Assembly: GCA_964437425.1 (NCBI GenBank)
Contig: CAYTGO010000030.1
Location: 1 to 35,686, forward strand
Direction: 5' to 3'
Origin: Scalindua sp964437425
Lineage (GTDB): Bacteria > Planctomycetota > Brocadiia > Brocadiales > Scalinduaceae
Length of the DNA: 35,686 nucleotides
Part shown: positions 16,810 through 23,911 of the stretch, one piece after another
Layout of the letters: every line of letters begins with the position of its first letter
Position numbering within the stretch: the first letter of the stretch is position 1
Notes under the pieces: generated by a model
What the model was told of the DNA's origin: nothing
The model's input: the letters and a program-made list of their open reading frames with translations, nothing else
Database searches by the model: none
Made by a program: the position numbers and the translations under genes

Positions 16810-16996
16810 AGTGTATAGTTAGTATTACCTCGCATTTACTCGCGTGAAAGCAAATCTAAACAAGATTGCCCTGCATTTATTTACGCGTATTTGTTATATA
16901 GGCATTTTGACCACACAAGTATAGTCAAATCCGTAGTTTTATTCTTAATTGTATTTTACGAAATATGTATAAGATTGGGAGGAGTGTACGTAGCTT
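16810..16996. promoter_or_regulatory. accB-accC spacer with repeated motifs
   Basis: The 187-base spacer between two genes that are normally tightly linked contains an imperfect direct repeat, CGCATTTACTCGCGTG (about 16832-16847) and TGCATTTATTTACGCGTA (about 16872-16889). It also holds an inverted repeat TTTGAC (16906-16911) / GTCAAA (16924-16929). These could be an operator or an internal promoter; the evidence is only the repeats. Confidence 0.3.
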
Positions 16997-18343
16997 ATGT
17001 TTTCCAGGATTTTAATTGCAAACAGGGGTGAAATAGCTCTCAGAATATTGAGAACCTGTAAAGAACTTGGCATTGAAACCGTTATCGCATACTCAAAGGC
17101 GGATAAAAACGCGTTGTATCTGGAATACGCAGATGCGCACGTATGCATAGGCCCAGGGGATTCAGCGGAAAGTTATTTAAATATTCCGAGTATCATAAGT
17201 GCTGCTGAGATTGCAGATATAGAGGCTATACATCCGGGATACGGCTTTCTGGCGGAAAATAGTCACTTTGCTGAAGTATGTGAGTCGTCCAACATTGTTT
17301 TTATTGGGCCGACTTCTGACGTGATGAACAAAATGGGTGACAAGACTCTTGCTAGAAATATTGCAATCGAAAATAAGATACCGGTGATTCCTGGTAGCGA
17401 ATCTACTGTCGAAGATCAACAGCAGGCTGTGGAGGTGGCTCACAAGATAGGTTATCCTGTGTTAATAAAGGCGTCATTTGGTGGTGGTGGGCGAGGCATG
17501 AGGGTTGCCCATAACGATATAAGTTTGGTCAATGCTCTGGCAGTTGCTCAGCGTGAAGCAAAAGTAGCTTTTAATAATTCATCTATTTACATTGAGAAAT
17601 ACATAGAGCCTTCACGTCATATTGAAGTTCAGATAGTTGCTGATAAATATGGTAATATAGTACATCTTGGTGAAAGGGACTGCTCAATTCAAAGAAGGCA
17701 TCAGAAATTAGTAGAACAGGCGCCATCGCCAAATATATCGGATCAACTGCGTGAAGATATTTGTAAATCGGCAATAAAACTTGCAAAGGCGGTTAATTAT
17801 ACCAATGTTGGTACCGTAGAATTTTTAGTGGATTCAGATGGAAAGCATTATTTTATAGAAATGAATACCAGGCTCCAGGTTGAACATCCTGTGACGGAAA
17901 TGCTTACTGGGATTGATTTGGTAAAAGAGCAAATCAGGATTGCATCTGGTGAAAGATTGAATTTGCGCCAGAAGAAGATAAAGTGTGAGGGGGTTGCAAT
18001 TGAATGCAGGATAAATGCTGAAGACCCTGACAATGACTTTAGACCACACGCAGGTAAGATTACAATGTGTAATGCTCCTGGGGGTAAGGGTGTCAGGGTT
18101 GATTCACATGTTTACTCAGGATACGAGGTGCCTCCGTACTATGATTCTTTATTAGGTAAATTGATAGTGCATCAAAAAGGAAGAGAAGAGGCAATCGCTT
18201 GTATGAAGAGGGCATTAAGCGAATATAAGATCGAGGGTGTTAAGACAACAATACCTCTTCATCTTAGAGTAATCTCGGATTCCAGATTTGCGACTGGCGA
18301 TGTTGATACTCATTTTGTTGAAAATCTCATAGCTGAGAAATAG
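16997..18343 (+). CDS. accC: Biotin carboxylase subunit of acetyl-CoA carboxylase
   Basis: A 448-residue ATP-grasp enzyme, one residue shorter than E. coli AccC, which carboxylates the biotin on BCCP using ATP and bicarbonate. It starts with the family N-terminus FSRILIANRGEIALRI. HPGYGFLAEN lies near residue 79, the glycine-rich ATP loop GGGGRGM at 162-168, LGERDCSIQRRHQKLVEQ after residue 220, and FIEMNTRLQVEHPVTE near 286-301 holds the metal and catalytic residues. GGGAGGAG about 14 nt upstream serves as ribosome site. Partner of accB upstream; the carboxyltransferase genes are not in this window. Confidence 0.96.
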   Translation: MFSRILIANRGEIALRILRTCKELGIETVIAYSKADKNALYLEYADAHVCIGPGDSAESYLNIPSIISAAEIADIEAIHPGYGFLAENSHFAEVCESSNIVFIGPTSDVMNKMGDKTLARNIAIENKIPVIPGSESTVEDQQQAVEVAHKIGYPVLIKASFGGGGRGMRVAHNDISLVNALAVAQREAKVAFNNSSIYIEKYIEPSRHIEVQIVADKYGNIVHLGERDCSIQRRHQKLVEQAPSPNISDQLREDICKSAIKLAKAVNYTNVGTVEFLVDSDGKHYFIEMNTRLQVEHPVTEMLTGIDLVKEQIRIASGERLNLRQKKIKCEGVAIECRINAEDPDNDFRPHAGKITMCNAPGGKGVRVDSHVYSGYEVPPYYDSLLGKLIVHQKGREEAIACMKRALSEYKIEGVKTTIPLHLRVISDSRFATGDVDTHFVENLIAEK

Positions 18344-18712
18344 CAATTGAGAAAATATGCGAAAAAACCTGTAAAACTGATTTGAAAATATGTTTTTCGG
18401 CATGTTATGTTCGTTTTTGGCTGATGTTCTGAGATAGCACTGAATGGAATTGGTTTAAACATCAAGATTACCAAATATTGCCACTATTTACTGGTAAAAA
18501 ACCTATATATTTCGCTTGAATATTGGAATTTACCATCATACTACACATCGAATAGAATTGAATAGTTTTTTCTTGACACAATAAAGGGCTCTTGATAAAA
18601 TCCCAAACCGCTCGAGGTAGGGTATATAGTTGTTTTATTGAGATACTACTAAGGTAGTTTGGGAATTAGTTTTTGTAAGATATTTTAAAGATAATCAGAA
18701 GGGGGTTACCAT
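18344..18712. other. Intergenic region upstream of the hydrazine-synthase locus
   Basis: 369 A/T-rich bases. They contain a sigma-70-type promoter (18573-18601) for the c554-like gene and a weak long-loop inverted repeat (ATGCGAAAAA near 18357, TTTTTCGGCAT near 18392) that might terminate accC. No coding sequence was recognised. Confidence 0.55.
18573..18601 (+). promoter_or_regulatory. Sigma-70-type promoter of the electron-transfer module
   Basis: TTGACA (18573-18578), a 17-bp spacer and TAAAAT (18596-18601), one mismatch from consensus. It would give a leader of about 105 nt before the c554-like cytochrome gene. Confidence 0.75.
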
Positions 18713-19459
18713 ATGTTTGGCCGTAATTTAAGAAGATGTATTTTGACATTTGTAGCTATATCTTTATCGCTCGTAATCTTTCAATGTAGCCAGAGTTTTG
18801 CCGGTAAGCAGAAGTGGAAATATATGGGTAATTCCGGCTGTAAGTGCCACATGTCTAAAGGCTGTTTTGAAGGTGAAGAATATAAGAAGATGAAGAATCA
18901 GCATTATAACACTTTCAGCAGGTTGAAGACTGATGAAGATAAGAGTAATCCTGAATGTTTGAAGTGCCATGCTACTGCGTTAGGTTTGAAGATAAAGAAG
19001 GGTAAGTCTAAGCAGGGTAGTAAGGACTTTATTGAAAACGTTGGTTGTGAAGCATGCCATGGTCCTGGTGAAGGTTACATAAAGGCTAAGAAGAATTATA
19101 AAGGTAAAGGCAAGGACGCATTTAAGAAGTTGTTAAAAGATGACCCAATGTCAGCCAGAAAGGCTCAATATGATGCTGGTCTGCTGGTAGCTGGAATAAA
19201 TAAGTATAAGACAATAAAAGAACAGTGTCTACAGTGTCACTGGGAAGATGCAGGTGCTAAGGATAAGTGTCCTAAGTGCGAAGGTACGAAAAATAGCGAA
19301 GGAAAAGACAGACTTTTCACTAAAGATTACATCAAAAGAGATGATCACAGAGACCACGATGGAATTGATGATGTATTGCCTAAAGTAGACAAGAAGAAGT
19401 GGAAAGGTTATATAGAGCAGGATCCATGGTATAAGAAAAAACCGCCTAATGCTAAATAG
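18713..19459 (+). CDS. Lysine-rich c554-like multiheme cytochrome c (hydrazine-synthase locus)
   Basis: A 248-residue exported cytochrome with a signal peptide (hydrophobic 10-23, cleavage near SFA-GK at 30). Three canonical heme sites are CLKCH (82-86), CEACH (112-116) and CLQCH (172-176). The position of a first heme reads CKCH (43-46), one residue short of CxxCH, and a CPKC pair without His follows at 186-189. The CEACHGPGEGY motif is typical of cytochrome c554-type proteins. The protein is strikingly lysine-rich and so strongly basic, suggesting docking to acidic partners. It is the first gene of the hydrazine-synthase neighbourhood, matching in my recollection the c554-like gene that opens the Kuenenia locus. 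Ribosome site GAAGGGGG. Tetraheme or triheme status is open. Confidence 0.85.
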   Translation: MFGRNLRRCILTFVAISLSLVIFQCSQSFAGKQKWKYMGNSGCKCHMSKGCFEGEEYKKMKNQHYNTFSRLKTDEDKSNPECLKCHATALGLKIKKGKSKQGSKDFIENVGCEACHGPGEGYIKAKKNYKGKGKDAFKKLLKDDPMSARKAQYDAGLLVAGINKYKTIKEQCLQCHWEDAGAKDKCPKCEGTKNSEGKDRLFTKDYIKRDDHRDHDGIDDVLPKVDKKKWKGYIEQDPWYKKKPPNAK

Positions 19460-19541
19460 CATAATGGATTTTGTTTCTTTTGAGAATTAAATTGTAAGAT
19501 GTAGTTTCTTTGAATTATAGCTGTGACAGGTTGTTCTTAAG

Positions 19542-19573
19542 CTCCCCTCTTCATGTTATTGTGAAGAGGGGAG
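19542..19573 (+). promoter_or_regulatory. Perfect 12-bp hairpin between the two cytochrome genes
   Basis: CTCCCCTCTTCA (19542-19553) pairs completely with TGAAGAGGGGAG (19562-19573) around an 8-base loop. No T run follows, so it is not a standard intrinsic terminator. It could be an mRNA-stabilising or processing element separating the c554-like gene from the heptaheme/cytochrome b pair. Confidence 0.6.
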
Positions 19574-19674
19574 ATGATTGTGTGGCTTGCTTGTAAAGAC
19601 TTTTGCCGGATATGAAGGTTTGCCCACTGTAAAAGTACTATCTTTCTTTAAACATAAGGGGAGGAAATCATAAA

Positions 19675-20682
19675 GTGGTATCATTGCCAAAAACAACGAT
19701 AGGAGCATTAAAAGATAGTAAAATATGTAAACTAGTAATCATCTCGTGTTTCGTCTCATGTCTTATTTTCATTTCTTCTTTTTCATCAAACAACCTCTTT
19801 GCTCAGGAAAATAGTGATTGTATGGAGTGTCATGCAGATCCGGCAGAGGTAGATTCTAAAATTAGAATCGACCATGTTACCGGAGAGGTAGAAGTTGTGA
19901 CAATGGTTGTGGATGAAGAAGAATACCACGCATCTGCTCACGGCGGAGAAGACTTCTACTGCATCGATTGTCATGCTGATCTGGAAGATTCTGAAGGGGA
20001 GCATTATCCAAATTTGCAGCCAGTAGATTGTATAACATTCTGCCATGATGATCCGGCAGAAACATTTCTGGAAGGTAGTCATGCGAGTTTAATGAAGGAA
20101 GAGGGTGTGCAGCTGCCTACCTGCAAATATTGCCATACGGGACAAAAATCTAAGATGAATACTCCTCGGGCTGATAATCTGGAACACAGGGGGGACACGA
20201 TAGAGAAGTGCGGAGGTTGTCATGAAGGTTACTATCGTTCTTATCGTAACAATCTTCATGGTCAGGTGACTGCAATGGGCTATGTAGGCTTGGATATAGC
20301 GACGTGTGTCGATTGCCACGGGCAGCATACTATACTTAATTCATCAAATCCGGAATCTACATTGGGGCCGGAAAATGCTAAAGAGACATGTGGTAAGTGT
20401 CATCCCGGTGCTGGCGACAGTTTTGTTAAGCATGTTGCACATCCGGGTTATAAAGATATTGGATATTACAAATCTGCATTGGTAGCTCTTAAAAATATCA
20501 GGAAGGATCCCGAGGAGATCAAGAGTATAGTAAAGAGTCCACAGACATTGCTAACTGTTCTCTTTTTGGCATATGTGGGTCTTTTGGTGGTAACATTTAT
20601 ACAATTCGGTACTCATATGCTTTTCTCATGGCTGGGTTCAATATTAGACGATCGAAAGGAGAGTGGATCTGATCATGGCTAA
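19675..20682 (+). CDS. Membrane-anchored heptaheme cytochrome c of the hydrazine-synthase electron-transfer module
   Basis: A 335-residue protein with an N-terminal signal/anchor (17-36) and a C-terminal membrane helix (about 290-318). Six canonical heme motifs are CMECH (49), CIDCH (96), CKYCH (150), CGGCH (179), CVDCH (211) and CGKCH (239). A seventh, CITFCH (119-124), has three residues between the cysteines. Several spare histidines can be distal ligands. Start is GTG 19675 with GGGGAGGA 7 nt upstream. Its stop overlaps the cytochrome b gene by 8 bases, so the two are probably one complex. By gene order it matches the proposed quinol-to-hydrazine-synthase electron-transfer module (from memory of the Kuenenia locus). 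Heme count assumes the CxxxCH site is used. Confidence 0.88.
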   Translation: MVSLPKTTIGALKDSKICKLVIISCFVSCLIFISSFSSNNLFAQENSDCMECHADPAEVDSKIRIDHVTGEVEVVTMVVDEEEYHASAHGGEDFYCIDCHADLEDSEGEHYPNLQPVDCITFCHDDPAETFLEGSHASLMKEEGVQLPTCKYCHTGQKSKMNTPRADNLEHRGDTIEKCGGCHEGYYRSYRNNLHGQVTAMGYVGLDIATCVDCHGQHTILNSSNPESTLGPENAKETCGKCHPGAGDSFVKHVAHPGYKDIGYYKSALVALKNIRKDPEEIKSIVKSPQTLLTVLFLAYVGLLVVTFIQFGTHMLFSWLGSILDDRKESGSDHG

Positions 20683-21583
20683 TAACACTACAACATTAAT
20701 GAGATTTGGCAAGTTTCATCGATTAGGCCATACTCTCACTATTATAAGTTTTTTCGGGTTGGTGTTGACCGGTATGCCTCTTGTGTTCAAAGATTATGCA
20801 TGGGGTCAATGGCTATATGGTGTTATGGGGGGCTATCCTATGGCTGGTAATATTCATAGGATTTGTGCGCTCATTACTTTTGTAGCGGCATTTCTGCACT
20901 TTGCATATCTGGCCTTTGAGACTTTGGTCAGGAAAGATAAAGGTATATTTTGGGGACCTGATTCTCTGTTGATTCAACCGAAGGATGTATTGAATATACT
21001 TGGAGATATTCTATGGTTCTTCAGGCTGGGTAAACGTCCTCAGTTTGAAAGATATATTTATTGGGAAAAGTTTGAGTATCTGTCACTCATGTGGGGTACT
21101 CTGGTTATGGCTGTTACAGGCTTTATACTTTGGTTTCCCGTACAATCCGCAAATCTGGTACCTGCCAGTGTTGCGAGCTATGTTGATTTGCCGAGTATAG
21201 CTTTGGTAGCACACAGATATGAAGCACTATTAGCAGCAGGATTTATCTTTTCAATTCACTTCCTGCATACGCACATGTTACCTGAAAATATGCCTACTGA
21301 TGAAGCAATGTTTACAGGTAAGATTGATGAGGCGCATGTAAAGCACGAAAGAGGTGCTTACTATGAGAGAATGAAGGAAGAGGGTCAGCTAGAGGGTTTA
21401 AGGGTTGAGCCGTCATCCTCTGGTGCGAAATTTATGTCCAGGTTGGTGGGTGTGCCACTTCTTGTTATTGGATTGCTTATGGTAGGATTCATGCTGGCCT
21501 CAGTAGTGTGTTCACTTGCTTATCTTTTTGTGGAATTAACCAAAAATCTTCATTACGATATATTTAGTATATTTGCTTTTTGA
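20675..21583 (+). CDS. Di-heme membrane cytochrome b (quinol-oxidising subunit of the electron-transfer module)
   Basis: A 302-residue integral membrane protein of the cytochrome b561/formate-dehydrogenase-gamma type. Helix-borne histidines suited to two b hemes are H15/H19 (KFHRLGH), H61 and H75 (NIHRICALITFVAAFLH), H180 (LVAHRYE) and H195 (FSIHFLHTH). About five membrane segments are visible. The frame also opens at GTG 20663, but ATG 20675 is preferred: AAAGGAGAG lies upstream at good spacing, and its MANNTTTLMRF start overlaps the stop of the heptaheme gene. Together the two would take electrons from quinol and pass them outward, plausibly toward hydrazine synthase. Confidence 0.85.
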   Translation: MANNTTTLMRFGKFHRLGHTLTIISFFGLVLTGMPLVFKDYAWGQWLYGVMGGYPMAGNIHRICALITFVAAFLHFAYLAFETLVRKDKGIFWGPDSLLIQPKDVLNILGDILWFFRLGKRPQFERYIYWEKFEYLSLMWGTLVMAVTGFILWFPVQSANLVPASVASYVDLPSIALVAHRYEALLAAGFIFSIHFLHTHMLPENMPTDEAMFTGKIDEAHVKHERGAYYERMKEEGQLEGLRVEPSSSGAKFMSRLVGVPLLVIGLLMVGFMLASVVCSLAYLFVELTKNLHYDIFSIFAF

Positions 21584-21624
21584 CAAGTTAAGATATTTTT
21601 GATGATTTTTTGAGGGTGCTTCGA

Positions 21625-23013
21625 GTGGTTAGTAGGGTACTGATAACTGATGACGAAGAGCGAATAATACGCAACGTCCAGGTTATGTTCGATGGAATGG
21701 ATGATATCGAGATTGTTAAGGCTCAGGACTTGGGCTCGATAACTGATTTCGTTGAACGCGAAAAACTGCATCTGATTATTACTGACTTGAGGGTGCCGAA
21801 AATGGGCAGGCTGGAGTTTCTCAAGCAGATTAAATCTATGGATTCTGAATTGCCGGTTATAGTTGTTACCGGTGATGATTCCATTGAAACGGCGGTAGAA
21901 TCGATGAAAGAGGGTGCATTCGATTACATCGTAAGGCCGTTTGAAGGAGAATCGCTTTCTGTTGCCGTGGTAAAGGCGTTGAAAATGAGGTCTCTGGCAA
22001 TGGAAAACAGATATCTTCGGAAGGAATTAGAGTCGCATTATAATTTTGGTAATATCATAGGCAACTCGCCTAAAATATTGGAAGTTCTTTTGTTGGCTGG
22101 TGACGTTTCCAGAACGGACTCTACTGTATTTGTTTATGGAGAGAGTGGTACCGGGAAAGAGCTTATAGCGAGAGCAATACACTTCAATAGTTTGAGGAAG
22201 GGAGGGCCGTTGGTGTCAATCAACTGCGCTGCTTTGCCCGAGACGCTACTTGAAAGCGAATTGTTCGGCTATGAAAAGGGAGCCTTTACGGGGGCGGATA
22301 GGAGTAAAAAAGGCCGATTTGAATTGGCTAACGGTGGAACTTTGTTTCTCGATGAAATATCTGAGATGAATCCGGTTGTTCAGGCTAAGGTGCTGAGATT
22401 AATTGAAGCGCGTGAATTGGAAAGGCTTGGGGGTTCAGAAACAGTGAAAGTTGACGTAAGAATAATATGCGCCAGCAACAAAAACCTTGAGGATTATGTT
22501 AAAAAGGGTCAATTCAGGGAAGACTTATACTACCGAGTAAATGTATTTCCTATAAAAATTCCTCCACTCAGGGAAAGACCTGAGGATATTTTACAACTAG
22601 CACGAAATTTTGTTGATCAGTTTTCCGAGAAAATGGGTAAGCTGTCGCTCAAAATAACCAAGAATGTTGAGAATCTACTAGTTTCAAGCAGATGGGAAGG
22701 TAACGTAAGAGAGTTGAGAAATTGCATGGAAAGGGCTGTAATTTTGTGTAAGGGAAGCATGGTAACAGAGGATCACCTTCCTGTCTCTTTAGTAAGGGAA
22801 TCAGCTTCGGGCTATAGAAATGAAAAAGACAATGCGTATAAAATGGTGAATTTTAATTTGCCGCCAGAGGGAATATCTATTGATGAGCTAGAGAAGCACT
22901 TGGTTTTGCAGGCTTTGAAAAAAAGTAAGAATAACAAAACTAAGGCTGCTAAATTACTAGGGCTTAGCAGAGGAACATTCAGGTATCGGCTCGAAAAATA
23001 TGCTCAAAATTGA
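21625..23013 (+). CDS. NtrC-family sigma-54-dependent response regulator
   Basis: A transcriptional activator with receiver, AAA+ and Fis-type HTH domains. The frame opens at TTG 21610 (467 residues, numbering used here); GTG 21625 (residue 6) is likelier, since GAGGG lies 8 nt upstream and MVSRVLITDDEER is a normal receiver start. Receiver: D14/D15, phospho-site D59 in IITDLRVP; the usual lysine of KPF is arginine (R109 in VRPFEG). AAA+: Walker A GESGTGKE (177-184) and the sigma-54-contact loop GAFTGA (224-229), both intact. HTH at about 436-465. A near-perfect sigma-54 promoter lies about 180 nt downstream, before the Cys-rich/hydrazine synthase genes, so these are its probable targets. No kinase is adjacent. 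Confidence 0.94.
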   Translation: MVSRVLITDDEERIIRNVQVMFDGMDDIEIVKAQDLGSITDFVEREKLHLIITDLRVPKMGRLEFLKQIKSMDSELPVIVVTGDDSIETAVESMKEGAFDYIVRPFEGESLSVAVVKALKMRSLAMENRYLRKELESHYNFGNIIGNSPKILEVLLLAGDVSRTDSTVFVYGESGTGKELIARAIHFNSLRKGGPLVSINCAALPETLLESELFGYEKGAFTGADRSKKGRFELANGGTLFLDEISEMNPVVQAKVLRLIEARELERLGGSETVKVDVRIICASNKNLEDYVKKGQFREDLYYRVNVFPIKIPPLRERPEDILQLARNFVDQFSEKMGKLSLKITKNVENLLVSSRWEGNVRELRNCMERAVILCKGSMVTEDHLPVSLVRESASGYRNEKDNAYKMVNFNLPPEGISIDELEKHLVLQALKKSKNNKTKAAKLLGLSRGTFRYRLEKYAQN

Positions 23014-23186
23014 CAAAATAAATTGACATTTGTGGATTTCTCTGGTAGTTTGCTGACAGTTTAAAGGCGGGTATTGGTAGAATTCAGCCGACTTATTTCT
23101 GGAATATATTGTTGTTGTAGCGATGTGTTTGTTTCAAATCTTTTTGTTTACGTGGTTTATGTGATATATTTAAACATATGGACTTA

Positions 23187-23202
23187 TGGCACGCAGGATG
23201 CA
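23187..23202 (+). promoter_or_regulatory. Sigma-54 (-24/-12) promoter upstream of the hydrazine synthase genes
   Basis: TGGCACGCAGGATGCA fits the consensus TGGCAC-N5-TTGCA with one mismatch. The invariant GG (23188-23189) and GC (23200-23201) are exactly 10 bp apart. Predicted start of transcription is near 23212, leaving a leader of about 58 nt before TTG 23271. It lies 174 nt after the stop codon of a sigma-54-dependent activator gene. A direct repeat AAATTGACA (23007-23015 and 23020-23028) upstream might be part of an activator-binding region. Confidence 0.85.
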
Positions 23203-23270
23203 TAACTCTGAATGAGTTGCGTACTAGCCGTGTTATTAATAATGAGGAAAATTTGAAAGGAGGTAGGGAC

Positions 23271-23849
23271 TTGAATACATTGAAGAAGAGATTTGGTAGG
23301 ATTTTGTGTTTGGGAGTATTCGTGTGTCTGATTGCGCTTATGGGTAGCCAGTTTAATGTGGCTAAGGCTGAAAAGGGCGGACCATGCCCAATGAAGGTTA
23401 ACGAGTTGCTAAACTGGTGCACTGAATGTAAAGAGATATTTACCTGGACTGAATGCGGTAACCTGAAGTATATCTGGAATACCAAAGAGCATAAGGAAGG
23501 TGAAGAGGTTGCTAAGCATAAGGTAGTAAAATCTTGGTCTTGCATTAGGACTAGATACAGTTGTGTTAATGATAAATGTGAGAATTCAAAAGCCTGCTAC
23601 GCTTTTAATATCGGCTTTTGCGAAGTATGCAATGACGATTTGACAGGTACTGCAATCAGGGCAAAGCTTAATTTTGGTTGCAAAAAATGTGGCAAAGAGT
23701 ATGATGAACCAGGTGCAGGTTTTGAGATTGACCATAAAAAGGAGTATGCTGAGCATTTGCTTTCAAATGGTAAGTGTGCAGATGATGGCGAAGAACTTGT
23801 AACTGTTTGTAAAATGTCTGGAACATGCCCGCATGAGCCGGATTTTTAA
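23271..23849 (+). CDS. Cys-rich secreted protein of the hydrazine synthase operon
   Basis: A 192-residue exported protein of unknown function. The frame can be opened at 23178, but TTG 23271 is preferred: AAAGGAGG sits 7 nt upstream, it gives a proper signal peptide (MNTLKKRF, hydrophobic 11-24, cleavage near AKA-EK at 33), and 23178 lies before the sigma-54 promoter. The mature part has 15 cysteines, many as CxxC pairs (C50/C53, C117/C120, C137/C140), with zinc-ribbon-like CKKCGKEYDE near the end; there is no CxxCH, so it is not a c-type cytochrome. It lies 62 nt before the fused hydrazine synthase gene. Zinc or thiol chemistry is an inference; a role in synthase assembly is conceivable. Confidence 0.8.
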   Translation: MNTLKKRFGRILCLGVFVCLIALMGSQFNVAKAEKGGPCPMKVNELLNWCTECKEIFTWTECGNLKYIWNTKEHKEGEEVAKHKVVKSWSCIRTRYSCVNDKCENSKACYAFNIGFCEVCNDDLTGTAIRAKLNFGCKKCGKEYDEPGAGFEIDHKKEYAEHLLSNGKCADDGEELVTVCKMSGTCPHEPDF

Positions 23850-23911
23850 TGTAGTGTTTTTATAAGTAAGTAAGTAGTTTTTTTATAATTTTAGTTTTTG
23901 GAGGTGTAAGA

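Noticed and set aside
23178..23270. N-terminal extension of the Cys-rich protein from ATG 23178
   Set aside because: It lies before the predicted sigma-54 transcription start and lacks a ribosome site; TTG 23271 has AAAGGAGG and begins a proper signal peptide.
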